A DNA stretch of 64,000 bases from Mytilus galloprovincialis (lineage: Eukaryota; Mollusca; Bivalvia; Mytilida; Mytilidae), in contig NC_134851.1 of NCBI RefSeq assembly GCF_965363235.1, positions 37,414,321-37,478,320 on the forward strand, in the 5' to 3' direction. Positions 1-11,687 of the stretch are shown here, one piece after another (positions within the stretch are counted from its first letter, which is position 1; each line of letters starts with the position of its first letter). The notes under the pieces are model-generated. The model saw only the letters and a list, made by a program, of their open reading frames with translations. It ran no database searches and had not been told where the DNA came from. The translations under genes were made by a program, and so were the position numbers.

Positions 1-196
1 ATAAATAAATTTTGTGTTTTTACTGTCTTCTGATTGGTTAAAATTATTAGTTTTATTTTCAATGTTGTCAATTTTGATGGCGACACGCCCACTTTGACGT
101 TGTGTATTCATACGCCAACATGTGTGTACGTTGTTATTGTTAATATAAATAATATAAAAAGTTCTTTGAGCCTTAGTTTTGATAGAAATTTATTTA

Positions 197-329
197 TAAT
201 GAATGGAAATAATTTATTTTGATTTTATTAAACCATAAAACTAATTTTTGACTCTTCACATTTAATGTGAAGAGTCAAAAATTAGTTTTATGGTTCAATA
301 AATTCAAAATAGATAATAGCCATTCATTA
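197..329. repeat. 133-bp near-perfect palindrome (foldback/MITE-like)
   Basis: The two halves are reverse complements around base 263. The inner 32 bp of each arm (231-262 and 264-295) match perfectly with a single-base loop. The outer parts, ending in TAATGAATGG on the left and CCATTCATTA on the right, match with several mismatches. A structure this regular in AT-rich DNA fits a small foldback element; no target-site duplication was identified. Confidence 0.8.
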
Positions 330-539
330 AATGATAAAAAGTTGAATACTATGCGCTTGTTATGAAATTTTGTATTTTTGTTTTTAGCTTGCTCAGTGTA
401 GTGATAAAAGAGAAAAATAAATCAAATGTATGCTACTATGTGTTTTGTTTTCTCTTCTACTATATACATTATCAAAAACTACCTCATTTATCAAAATTGA
501 AGTACCCTAGCTGGAGATATATGCCATCAAAGTTGGATA

Positions 540-1800
540 TACAAATAAAGTGAAAACATGTCTTGTCCGTAGACATGCATTCCCTAGTAAACTGGAAGCA
601 TAATTACATTAATGTTGCATTGCTAAGTTCCTGTTCTTTTGTAGATATGAAAACACTACTAACTTTTTTTTCTACCATCTATTAATAGAGGAAAAAATTC
701 AAAAATATGTCAGAATGTCTTGTCCGTAAACACATGTCTTGTCCGTAGACATGTCTTTTTGTCAATATTGCTTGGCTTTATGGGTCTTAATTACATGTAG
801 TCCTATGTGTTGTTTAAACTTAGAAATATCTTATTTTTAATAAATAAAATTAATGGTAATTTAAGTGTTCTCAATTTTTGTAAAATTACTTTACAGGAGT
901 GGATTTTAAAAAGTGTCAGATTATCAGTCATAAAAAGCATACCTTATTTTACTTCACTATTTTTTATTCCAGTTGCTGCATACCTTAAAAGATTAACTAA
1001 ATCAAATGAAGAAAAAGTATTTCTCTCTCTCCAACTATATCTTTTGCATTTCAGTATCAACAGCAGATGAGGAAGTGTCTACGGACAAGACACTTGTACA
1101 TAACAAGTATTAAATTCAATTATTTGTCTGCTATGGAACTTAAATCTTATTTATAGGTGATGAAAGTTATCTATTCAAATTAAAACTCAGTATTTTCAAC
1201 ATAAATATAGTCACAATTAATTCTTAGAGTTTTTTTTTAACCGAAATTGTCTTGTCCGTAGACATTACCACAATATATTTGTATCCAAATTCCTTGAGTT
1301 CAGCCTAATTTGATAGGTAAAATGTTATTTTTTCAAGAGAACACATTCAACTATGTCAAAATTGAGTTTTAATAATAGTTTGATTGTTTTAAACAGTCAG
1401 ATATATGGATTTCAGTTAAAAGAATGTGTCTTCATTTTGGCTTAATCAATAAATTATTGAGATACATGTATGTAAAGAATTATGGGTACATTTTTATATT
1501 TTCCAAAATTAAAAAAACACCACTTAAAACTTAATTAGTAACTTTTAATCTTAACTTTAACAATCATCTTTGAAAGCATTTAATTGAATATCAATAAAAT
1601 GTCTTGTTCGTAGACATTATCAAACTGTGTTTGTTTCCATTTTCCTCAAAGTTAAGCATCATTTGATAGATAAACCTGATATAATGTATGTTTTTTTTTC
1701 AAGATAACACTTTCAGCTATATCAAAATTAGGTTTTAATAATGCATTAAATTAAATATGAATACAATGTCTTGTCCGTAGACAAAACATATAAATTGTAT
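540..1800. repeat. Array of seven 17-bp hairpin motifs TGTCTTGTCCGTAGACA
   Basis: The motif occurs at 559-575, 716-732 (one base changed), 735-751, 1076-1092 (reverse strand), 1248-1264, 1600-1616 (one base changed) and 1767-1783. Each is a TGTCT/AGACA stem around a 7-base loop; at 559 and 735 the stem extends to CATGTCT/AGACATG. Sequences after the copies at 1248 and 1600 align with each other but are clearly diverged (both run through TTTGATAG and a TTTTAATAAT stretch), so the core is better conserved than its surroundings. Function unknown. Confidence 0.75.
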
Positions 1801-2825
1801 TGCTAAGTTTGATTGTTTATTGTAAGAATATGCATCAAGTTATTTTAATGTTCTATACACCAAAAGAAAGGGTTCTTTTGGAAGTTTTGTTATTCATAGA
1901 TAATTTTAGATACAGTTTTATCAGATAAGATTAATGATCAAAGAAAGCTACTGTTGTTTGAAATAACTGTGAGTCAAACATGTTCTTGTTATTTTTTTTT
2001 CTCGATTAAAATGTTTGATATTCAATAGTTCTAAACATATTTTGTTGTCTTTGTCATTGACCAAAAATCTGTCTCTGGTGACCATGTCTTGAAAGCAACC
2101 ATTAAAGAAAATTATACAGTTTTTAAACACCATTTATTTAATAAAAATATTAAATATTTCCTTCAAAAACTGCATGTAATTATATAAATGCTTCCAGTGT
2201 TAGCCTAACGATGGCAATTTTTCATAATTTAAACCATTTTTGAACCAAAATATCAAAAGAGTTTTTCCCTGAGGTGATACTCATTTTTGACTTCATGTGA
2301 AACACAAAATGCACATCTGATTGTGGCTAGGCCGAAAGCGAAAGAAGCACGTCATTTTAGAATGAAGGATAATTAGAATTATATTTATTTTTAAGAGATT
2401 GGAAGAACCATGGTCGAAGACAAAATAAAAATAATGCAGAGTTGATATTGAGTTCAGTGTTGTGTTCTATAACACGGAAAGGAAATATTCTCCATGACGA
2501 GAATTAGTTTGATAAGAAGATTTTTATGTACTTATTAGGTTGAACTTAAAATCGTGCTTTATAGATTATATTCAAAACTCGTCAATATACAAGAAAAAAC
2601 AATCGCACGGCCTTGGTATCTGTCGCTAGATAGATCTATTGAACTTTCAATTATAGTATTTTATACGCTATGGCGTGCTTGATTTTTTTTTTATTCTGGG
2701 ACTATATTTGCATTTGCATGTATGCAAAGATTGTTACAACAAAAGACAAACAACGAAACAAAAACAAAGCGACTGTCACAGCTTTGATAAAAATAACAAT
2801 ATGAAGAAAAAAAATATATACAATA

Positions 2826-2960
2826 TATATAAAAAGGAGGTGTGGTATGATTGCCAATGAGACAACTCTCCACAAGACACCAACATGACACAGAAATGAA
2901 CAACTATAAGTCACCATAGGCCTTCAACAATAAGCAAAACCCATAAAAACTATACATTAT
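2826..2960 (+). repeat. Mussel dispersed repeat A, truncated copy
   Basis: It begins with GTGGTATGATTGCCAATGAG and continues through the ACAACTCTCCACAAGACACC and TAGGCCTTCAACAAT portions shared with the copies at 40.9, 49.2, 49.6 and 61.8 kb. Only the first 130 bp of the family are present. Confidence 0.8.
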
Positions 2961-3853
2961 ATAATATGCCAGTATGATGCCAATGTAATAACTATATTTA
3001 AAAGTTCAAATGAGGAATAGTATACCTTTTTGCATCTGTTGAAGTTCATATTTCATCAACATGGCCTCTGGCGAAGTCTCAAAAGTAACAAGGTTGTCAC
3101 CACGCCGTAAATACAACGCCTTGTAAAAAGATTTCTAAATTTGTAAAGTAAGAAGTGAATAACATTTCTAAATAAGAAGTGATGCATTTTGTTTTAACAG
3201 CTATGTTACTTTTACAATACAAATACATCAAACAGCAAACAAAAAAATCATTGAAAACACATTTAATATTATCCCGGTTATTTGCTTTTGCGTCAATTGT
3301 CATTCATTTGCGCCACAAACCATGATATTTCGGGTGCACTACGTTTGGGTGCATTTGGGGATAAACATGTTTCACGTTTGCGCGCAGCTTTTGATTACAT
3401 TTGCGCGCATTCAGTTTACAGGTACACTCAGGTAAAAATATAAATAAATGTTAAATTAAATTATAATTGACTATACATATATATTTTTTTTCATAATAAA
3501 TATGACTTTCAATCATTAATCTTGAAAATTTTTCTTAATTCAAATGATCGTAACGTTGTCGGAAGGACAATAAGATGAGTTTCTGAAGTCAAACTGTATG
3601 TTTGCAGCACGCTCACCTTTTCCTGTTTGCAGTATTCTTTAGTTTAAACATATTTTATTGTCTAAATATACAATAGGATTGGATACAAGTTATAACAACT
3701 TAAGATAACCCTCTCCATATAAGTACAATATACAAAATTTCAAGATGACAGCAATTATATATTTCAGTACAATATGAAAAATATATACAATAGATATAGT
3801 ATGTTTAAACAGTATAACAGTTGGATACGAGTACATTTTAAGATACAGCAATA

Positions 3854-4764
3854 TTAATCAAAGAATCTTTTTGTATGGCGTATATAACTATGTACATTTC
3901 TGAAAAGGATTGTGTTTTGTTCAACAGTAATTTCGTCTGTTCCAAATAAAATATGTTCTATGGAGATATCGGCTAAATGTTGAATGTTTTTAAAGAGCTG
4001 GTTTCTAAAATTTATGTAGAGTGGACATTCTAAGAAAAAATGAATCGAATCTTCTAATGGACACCCACATTCACAACTTGGGTCATTTACTAAATTAACT
4101 CTATATAAATCAGCTTTTAAAGGACTACATCTGTGTCGTAATTTTGTATGTAGTATATTTTCCATCCTGTTTCCAATGAAATAATATTTAGGTACCAAAA
4201 ATGAAATATCATTTCTCAGGATGGTGTTTTTGAAATTTGGAGATGATTGTATGGGTCTAATATCTAATGGTAATAAATTCCATGCTCGAATTGAAGAAGG
4301 GAAAAAAGATTTAGAAAATATGTCCAATCTACATCTCGGTACTCTATAGTGAGAACGGTTTCTAGTATTATAATAATTATCATCTGTATACTGCGAGATA
4401 CAATCCATAAGATATTCTGGAACATTATTGCTGTGTATTTTATGAAATAAACATAATTTACGTCTATTTCTTCTAGAACTCAAAGTTTCCCATCCAGTTT
4501 CAAAAAGTAGGGATTCTATACTTGCAAATTGCGGAAGCCCAGTAATAATTCTGGCTGCCTCAAACTGCAAGCGCAATATTTCAATTTTCTCAGAACAAAA
4601 ATTTGTTTAGTGGCACTACAGCAAATGTTATCTATATGTACTGACCACTTGCAATTATTAGAAAAAGTAACACCCAAATGTTTGTGGTCATCAACCTTTT
4701 TAATAAATTGTCCATTAAATTTCAAATAAATAGGCTGTGAATCCTTACGAAAATTAAAAACCAT
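3854..4764 (-). pseudogene. LINE C-terminal region (thumb and Cys/His cluster)
   Basis: Two overlapping frames make up this part: 4516-4764 with the HLGVTFSNN block, and 3854-4576 with AARIITGLP, AWNLLP and a terminal CECGC...HFFLECPLY Cys/His cluster. The frames meet near 4560-4575, where roughly 100-150 bp normally present between the KLKY and LQFEAARI blocks appear to be missing, judged from the usual spacing in related LINEs. The product would not be functional. Confidence 0.85.
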
Positions 4765-5389
4765 TTATTCTGTTTTCTGAGGATTAAAATCTACAAGCCA
4801 TTGTTTTGACCAATCATTTAATGTTTCTAGATCCTTATTTAATCTCCTTTCTATATCTAAAGCATTATTCGAAGAATACATGAGTGAACTATCATCGGCA
4901 AAAAGTCTAACTAAACATTGAATTTCATCTGCTATGTCATTTATAAACATCAGAAATAATAAAGGCCCAAGTACTGAGCCTTGGGGCACACCTGCTTTTG
5001 ATTTTCCAAATGCAGATTCTGAATTTTTTAGAAGTACTTTCTGTCTCCTGTTACTTAAATAATTTTCAATCCAACCCAATAAGTTGCCTTTTATGCCATA
5101 AGTTTTGATTTTTTCTAATAGACCTTTATGCCAAAGTCGGTCAAAAGCCTTCGATATATCACAAAAAATCATACACATAATTTCTTTATCTTCCATAGCT
5201 AAACAAATTCTGTGATAAATCTCAATCATTTGATGAAATGTTGAATGACCAGGAACGAAACCTGACTGGAATTTATACAATAGCTTGTGTTCAAAAATGA
5301 AATTAAAAATATGTTTATAAACTATTCTTTCAAAAACTTTACCCACACAACTTAACAATGCAATAGGACGATAGTTTGAAACCATCGAT
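4765..5389 (-). pseudogene. LINE reverse transcriptase catalytic core fragment
   Basis: The fragment contains RT blocks in the usual order: NYRPIALLS, FQSGFVPGHST, DISKAFDRLWH, the GVPQGSVLGPLLF block and the catalytic LFADDS. It polymerises cDNA at the nicked target in intact elements. It ends in an in-frame stop immediately after NPQKTE; the next fragment continues in the same frame, so this is a nonsense mutation. Confidence 0.9.
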
Positions 5390-6103
5390 TTATCCCCTTT
5401 TTTGAAAAAAAGCTAAAACATTAGCATCTTTCCAGAAACTTGGAAATTTGGAAGTTCTCATTGAACAATTAAATATAAATGATAAAGGTACACACACACT
5501 ATTGGCAGTATATTTCAGCATTTGATGACTAATGCAATCTTCACCGGATGCTTTACCAATTTCCAAAGATTTGAGTATGTCTTTAATCTCATCCTCCGTT
5601 ATTTCATCAATATCTAAGCTATGTTGGGTACGAAGTGGTAAATCTGGAGGTATAACTCCATCATCCGAAGATGTAGAAATATTACAAAAATATGAGTTAA
5701 GCAAATCTGCTTTTTCTTTTTCACCAACAGAAATTTCATTAGTATTTGGATTTAATAACGGAGGAATCGACGTGGAACGACAATTACCCATAACTTTTTT
5801 AACGAGAGACCAGAATGCTTTCGGGTTTTTGTTTGACTTTTCATCTAAAAGACCATTAGCGTTTAAGTAGAACTGTTCCTTTGCATGAATAATCATGTTA
5901 TTTACTTTGTTACGTTGAACTTTAAATTTTTTAGTAATTTGTACAGTTCTCAATTTTCGTAATTTTTGATGAAGTCTATCACGTAGTCTAATCTCTTTTC
6001 GAATTTCCGAGTTAAACCACGGTTTATCTGATGATCGAATAGTGACAGTTTTAGTAGGTATAGAATTTCTAGCAATTTCTATATATTCATCTGTGAAAAA
6101 AAA
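5390..6103 (-). pseudogene. LINE linker and N-terminal reverse transcriptase fragment
   Basis: This frame carries the linker between endonuclease and reverse transcriptase (KPWFNSEI near its start, then a basic stretch) and the first RT block (GKASGEDCIS, followed by FPSFWKDANV). It would read on into the next fragment if one T were removed from the homopolymer in the AFF-coding stretch near 5403-5410. Other LINEs have an intact KKGD...NYRPI junction here, so the break is a frameshift in this copy and not a domain boundary. Confidence 0.85.
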
Positions 6104-7103
6104 TTGCCATACCGTCTATGTCGTCCCCAAAAGCAGTCAAAGTAGTTTGCCAATCAAATTTCTGAATATCATTATTAAATCCAGTAAAATCTGCATGTTT
6201 ATATAACCAAATAGTTCGTGTAAATTTTTTTTCGCTAAAATTCGGAATTCTTAAATATACTTTTGTAGCATTATGGTCACTCATATGTCTATTTATATCA
6301 ATAACTTCAGTAAAGGTAGCACAACAATCTTCAGAAATTAAAATTGGATCTAATAAAGTAGCTCTCCCAGATCTGTGATCAAATCTGGTCGCTTCTTTTA
6401 CAACATTTTGTAAACAAAAGATATTCATTAGATCATTTAAAACATGATTGTGTTCAGTAAATAAGTCAACATTTAAATCACCTGTAATTATAATTTTAGT
6501 TGTATAATTATATGCTTGTTCAATTGAATGTTTAAAATTTTGCCAGAAGGGATGATTTGAACCTGGTGATCGATAAACAGCACAAAGTAAAATTTTGTGT
6601 TGTGGAAAATCAATTTCTAGCCATATAAGTTCACCGTTTTCAAATTCTAAATCGAATCGTCTCTTAGTTTTTAGTATTTCAGATACATAAACCAAAACAC
6701 CCCCGTCAAAACAGTTTCGATCATTTCTATATAATTCCTGATGGTACCCATCCATATGTATATCTTCACTAGAAATATTTTCATCAAGATGACTTTCTGT
6801 GATACAAACTATGGAAGAGCCTAAGGCTAGAGTTTCAATGTATTCAAGTTTTGTTCGGACACTTCTGGCATTCAAATGAAATATCGAAATTTCGTTTTCA
6901 TAGGGGCCGGGGTTTTCAGCTACATCATTACAAAGCAATATCAAAAGTAACATGATAAAGGTAAAACTAATATCTACGCAAAAGTTACAAAAAGCAAACT
7001 TGTAGATATAATCTAAGCTTATTTTAACACTATATAAAACAAATTGAACAAACTGTGAAAACAGCGAAAATGTTTTCACATAATACAACATTTTCTTTTT
7101 CAA
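6087..7103 (-). pseudogene. LINE endonuclease domain with 2A-like leader
   Basis: The 338-codon frame starts with about 58 largely hydrophobic residues, followed by NDVAENPGP (residues 59-67), which resembles the 2A ribosome-skipping motif found in some invertebrate LINEs. The endonuclease follows: FHLNARS near residue 75, the catalytic-type TESHLD near 105, YRSPGS near 173, the GDLNVD motif near 205 and the terminal SDHNAT near 275. These are the conserved blocks of APE-type endonucleases, which nick target DNA to prime reverse transcription. The frame ends early because of an extra T in the run at 6096-6103; the correct frame continues directly into the next fragment. Confidence 0.88.
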
Positions 7104-7130
7104 AACTGAATAACACTTATAATTGTATTC

Positions 7131-7468
7131 TAATGGACTGATTCAGTTTTGTATTCCTCAGTCTTAGCAATATTGAGATGCAACATTTTTAAACTGATCT
7201 AAGTGTGGCCAAGGATTGAAAGAACTGTTTCACGAAGCAAAAAAAAAAAAAAAACAAAAACAAAAAAAAAACAAAAACACAAAAAACACAAAAAAAACAA
7301 AACTGAAAAAAACTTTTATGGATTCCAATTTCGCTTTAAGAAATTCGTGAGGCTGATAAACACGGGTAAGTCAGATGTTGATTTTTTCTAAGAAGATAGA
7401 AGTATGGTAAGTATAAATAGTAGTTGTATAGGAATCAAACATGATCTGATCAATGTCTGATCATTTCC
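7131..7468. other. Spacer with A-rich low-complexity tract
   Basis: No gene is visible. Bases 7240-7312 form an A-rich run interrupted by single C or G bases, giving a Lys-rich but meaningless reading frame. Confidence 0.6.
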
Positions 7469-8957
7469 CACAGGCACTTGTCTCAGAAAATATAACACAA
7501 GGTACTTAACTTGCATTTTCGAAAAATATCAGGCGGTGACGAAATTCCGTTGTATTCCGCTTTCCAGGCTGTCAACCCCACTAAAACTTGTTATAGCGTT
7601 AATCTAAATTGATTTTTCTTTACAATCTATAATACTAAAATTACGAGGTCCAACTTGTCAGCCGTCATCGGGTAAAAACGACAAATCAAAGAATTCAACT
7701 CTATATATAACTAATATAGGACAATGGTGTAGATTAAAAATTACACCACTCCAGACCCTTTTGTTTTCAGTATAATTAATATTGCCAATAATTAACAAGT
7801 TCCGGGTCGAATCCGATACCGATACAAATAGTATATTCAGCTATTACCTTATCTGTACGTTCCGCATTTGACAGGCGCACCACCAAACGGTGTATTTAGG
7901 ATTTTGCTATATGCACGGGTCATAATCAAAAGACTGACACTACTAAATTCAATCATTGTCAAATTGTTCCCTATTGTAGTTTTATTCAGCAATCAGCAAG
8001 ACTTTCTAAGATAACTAATATAGGACAATGCTGTTGATTAAAAAATACTCCATTCCTGGATAGCCAGGACCTTTTGTTTTCCAAATAATTAATATTTCCA
8101 ATAACTGATAAGTTCCAGGTCGACGGGTTCAAACAGAAAGATTTGAAAGCAGAGAAAACTGTGTATCTTATAATCGACATGACTTATCAGATGACAATAC
8201 CAATTACTAAAATAAGGCTTAGGCATAGTAATATCATACTTTAATTCAGTCACGGACCCGCGATATCACGGGTGTGTACTTGTGGTGTATAACATGCCTA
8301 CATTTGTTGTCGGAATCATCCGTAGCAATCCTACCCAAGTATGTCAATCGTAATAATTTTGCCAACCCTGATAATTTGGCAATAAACGCGTCACGTCTAC
8401 TTATATATCTCGGTTGCCGATTGGTCAATTTTATGGGAAAGTCTAAATGCTTCTCGGAGTTATCTGATCTTGTTTCATTTTCATACGTAAAGTCAAAAGA
8501 GAGTCTGAATGTCATGGTAAAATTTGAATCTAAAAAAGGAAACTCGTAACTTTTTAGACATACCACAACTAAGATTTGTTAGGTGTTTTTTCACGGTAGC
8601 TTATACAATTTTACTAACTGGGTGATAAGTTCTATTCTGAAACAGTTTTTATAATTGATCATTTACTGCGAGGCGTTTATTGCCAAATTTTCAGCGGTTG
8701 GAAAAATTATTACGATTGACATACTTGGGTAGGATTGTTATGGATGATTTCGACAATAAATGTAGGCGTGTTATATATCATTGTTAAGATAAATCAATTT
8801 AGATTTACGATATTACAAGTTTTAGTGGGGTTGACAGCCTGGAAAGTGGCATATCACGGAATTTCGTCACTGCCAGACATTTTTCGAAAATGCAAATTAA
8901 GTAGCTTGTGTTATCTTAAGGTATATAGGAATTTTTTTCTGAGACAAGTGCCTGTGT
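7469..8957. mobile_element. Foldback-type element with two nested inverted-repeat pairs
   Basis: The outer arms are 7469-7617 and 8791-8957; both carry the sequence around GGGGTTGACAGCCTGGAAAG in opposite orientation. A second inverted pair lies inside (8285-8402 and 8664-8780, around ACTTGGGTAGGATTG). The right-hand arms are contiguous, while the left-hand ones are split by about 670 bp containing two diverged copies of another dispersed repeat (7700-7812 and 8010-8126, sharing AACTAATATAGGACAATG). This suggests a foldback DNA transposon with a later insertion in its left arm. No transposase is encoded. Confidence 0.7.
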
Positions 8958-9430
8958 CATTTAATTCCAGATTAACTCGACCAATGTCCGATCGCTTCCA
9001 GATCACTGCGACTTCTATATTTATTTGACCCCAAACCAACTCGACCAATACCCGATCCCTTTGCGACAACATTCGACGACTCTGAAATGATAAGACATTA
9101 GTCGAGCAAAGGTCTAAATGATCGAGTACTGATCGGAAATTTTGTTGTATTCTGACCAATCTCGATCTCTACACGATCCTTTCCCGATCAATTCGACCGC
9201 TACTCGACGAACTCCCGATCTCTTCTCGAGTGACTTGCTTCTCGTCCTTACTGGATTGTTTTTGACATGTTAAAAACTCTCGGGTAGATGGTCAGATCGA
9301 TGACGAGTAGGGTAGACTATCCCGAACATCCTTGTCGATTGAGTCAGACCAGTCTCCTGATCACGTAATTTGCCTTGGTCGGGCTTGATCGAGTTGATCT
9401 GATCGGCAGTGTGAACATAGCTTTATCAAT
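8958..9430. repeat. CGACC/CGATC-rich repeat ending in transposon-like GTGTGAACATAGC
   Basis: The segment is unusually rich in short CGAC and CGATC words on both strands, against an AT-rich background. It ends near 9420 with GTGTGAACATAGC, which resembles termini of TIR DNA transposons and the ends of the 62.3-63.6 kb element. It may be the right end of a larger element that contains the foldback structure; a matching left end was not found. Confidence 0.45.
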
Positions 9431-9984
9431 TGAAAAGACTCGACTCATCAGATCGACACACATCACAAACAAAAACATATAATAAGATACAAATTACCAA
9501 TATGAAAGCTAGACCAAGACCAATTTTAACTGATAAATACATATGAATGTCTCTGAGGACACGAATGCACACTCTCAAGCTTTGCAATTATCCAAGTTAA
9601 ACATGGCATAACTCTAGAACGGCAAATGACTAAAATTTTTATCCCAAATTTAATATCTTGCTGCTAGCCTTGGTTCTTTACATTGCATATGTACGAGTTA
9701 ATTTCTTTAAACTTGCATGAGGCAAATTGAAGTTTTAGATCAGAAATTAAAATGGAAATGACGGACGGACGAACAAATGGTCAAGGCTTACACTAGTAAT
9801 GCTCATGTTGCATAAAACAATGATGACAGAGGCATACACAAATCATGTATCAAACATCAAACAATCAAACAGTACACATTTAAAGTATGTCATATACATG
9901 TAGCTGGTGTTGATGATTCTTTGGTAGTCGGATATCATTTAGCTATAAAAAAATCATGGTAATTACTAGGCTGTTTCTGGGTAA

Positions 9985-10215
9985 AAAGTAAAAACACAAA
10001 AATACTGAACTTCGAGGAAAATTCAAAAAGGAAAATCAAAAATCAAAAGGCAAAATCAAAAGTCCAAGCACATCAAACGAATGGATAACAACTGTCATAT
10101 TCCTGACTTGGTACAGGCATTTTCTAATGTAGAAAATGGTGGATTGAACCTGGTTTTATAGCTAGCTAAACCTCTCACTTGTATGACAGTCGCATCAAAT
10201 TCCATTACATTGTCA
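9985..10215 (+). repeat. Dispersed repeat B copy (SINE/MITE-like)
   Basis: It starts in an AAAAGTAAAA-rich stretch and contains TGTCATATTCCTGACTTGG, AGGCATTTTCTAATGTAGAA and AACCTCTCACTTGTATGACA, all shared with copies at 14.3, 26.1 (reverse), 32.3 and 43.2 kb. No coding capacity. Confidence 0.8.
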
Positions 10216-11426
10216 ACGATGCATGAACAAAACAAACATACTCAAAGAGTAAAAATGTCAAAAATAGGGGTAAAAACCCGTGTTTTATGAGGACAGCTAA
10301 TCTTTTGAGTGAGCACATTAAAATTTGACTTGCATGTAAACAGAGAATATATATGGTTCCGTAATCACAATGCATGCATGTGATATGTGCCGCTGGACGT
10401 ATAACACTTTTCTGTAAATCAAGGTTATTTTTGTATCTTCAAGCTATCGAAATAATTGCATTTGTTTTTCATTGAAACATTAATCAATATTTTGGTTTCT
10501 TTGTAAATATGTTGCGATTAATAACGTGTTTTCAAAACTGATTTCCCGAAGTATTTATTGAACCAATTACCAAAACGAATGATAACACGTTTTATTTGAT
10601 TTAAAAGCAAGATACTTTGACACACTGCATTGTGTGTCCAACAATTTCCAGACATGGCATGCAGCTATGCAGTATATGTTACAAGACTAAATTTTAAATC
10701 TCAAACAAGGGGTTTAAGGGTGTTTAATTATCCAAAATAAGAAATTTCTTACTTACTTCTGTCGATTTTACATCATTAGTTTTAGCCGAAGAACTAGTAG
10801 GGTTGTGTATTTGAGCCCTTAAGGGAACAACCATTTAACTTTTAAAAAAAGGGGTATGTTATTTTCCTAAAATATATATATTATCCCCAATTTGATGAGG
10901 AGAAAAATATTGCGACCAAGCATTAAATATTTTTTGCTGAGTCCAGACTAACTGATCAATTATTCTTCAAGTTATAATAGTTCGTTCAACGCGTGCATAT
11001 TTTCCTCGAAGCAGATACAGAGAAAATTAAATGAAATGAAGAACGTGTTAAAAGTTTCACACTTAAAAAACTTTATTTGTATATACAAACTTTATTTAAA
11101 TACAGTACAGACCACTATGCGTTATGTCATATGATATGGGTTAATCGGGGTTATGTGTGAAAAACTTGACATGCACAATTTAAAGATTCTGTTTAAAAAC
11201 GTTTTATAAATCAAATCAAATGTTTATTGCTCCACACACTTTCTTTTATAAGATTGTGACACATTTACAAATATATAATAAATATATTATATGAATAAAA
11301 AAATAGGTTAAGAATGCATAAACAATATTTAGAGAGTTTTCCTCATGCAGTTATAACGTTTTAGTGTATGACCCAATTTAGTTACGCGTTATTATGTTGA
11401 TGGCTAACAAACTATTCATTGTGTAT

Positions 11427-11434
11427 TATATAAG
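11427..11434 (+). promoter_or_regulatory. Possible TATA box (TATATAAG)
   Basis: TATATAAG lies about 230 bp before the proposed start codon of the Ig-like gene. In DNA this AT-rich such a match is expected often by chance, so the call is weak. Confidence 0.2.
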
Positions 11435-11660
11435 GTATTTATTACCAATTGTACCGAAATATAGGTTAGAATCCAAGCGTGTAATTTAAACGTGCACCTT
11501 GAACTTTTTTACGTTACGATTTGCTATTCATAGCGCTGTCATAGCGTATCAATCAACAATGGCACTCATTGCGGTCGTCGTGTAGATTTTCAACTTTCCG
11601 CTGTTTAAAAAGTGCATTATAAATTTTGGACACTAATTTAATATTCTGTGGAGGAGCACT

Positions 11661-11687
11661 ATGGAATCTGTCATAAAATGTATCGTG
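11661..11687 (+). CDS. Ig-like gene exon 1 (start codon, signal peptide part 1)
   Basis: Nine codons from ATG, MESVIKCIV, followed by the donor GTAAGT. It ends in phase 0. This ATG was chosen because it joins in frame to exon 2 to give a complete signal peptide. Confidence 0.7.

Larger units (their letters stand above)
1..3640. other. AT-rich intergenic region with palindrome and motif array
   Basis: I see no supportable gene here; the reading frames are short, AT-rich and without recognisable domains. The stretch holds the palindrome at 197-329, the hairpin-motif array at 540-1800 and a truncated mussel-type dispersed repeat near 2826-2960. The remainder (1850-2800 and 2960-3640) shows nothing I can name. 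Confidence 0.6.
3640..7130 (-). mobile_element. Decayed APE-type non-LTR retrotransposon (LINE, CR1/Jockey-like)
   Basis: On the minus strand the element reads 5' to 3' as a hydrophobic leader with an NPGP motif, an apurinic-type endonuclease, a reverse transcriptase with the FADD catalytic box, and a C-terminal part ending in a Cys/His cluster. This order is that of CR1/L2/Jockey-type LINEs. The frame is broken by two apparent one-base insertions in homopolymers (near 6096-6103 and 5403-5410), one in-frame stop at 4762-4767 and a deletion near 4560-4575, so the copy is dead. The 3' end near 3640 is approximate; no poly(A) or target-site duplication was fixed. Clade placement is from general appearance only. 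Confidence 0.9.
9431..11660. other. Non-coding region upstream of the Ig-like gene
   Basis: No gene is supported. The stretch 9560-9780 looks like a piece of a dispersed repeat, 9985-10215 is a clear repeat B copy, and 10220-11420 has no structure I can name. The part just before 11661 should contain the promoter and 5' UTR of the Ig-like gene. Confidence 0.55.

Noticed and set aside
5532..5870. 112-codon open frame on the plus strand
   Set aside because: Antisense shadow of the LINE reverse transcriptase fragment.
9100..9420. CpG island or regulatory cluster at the CGATC-rich stretch
   Set aside because: The words are repetitive and end in a transposon-like terminus, so a mobile element explains them better.
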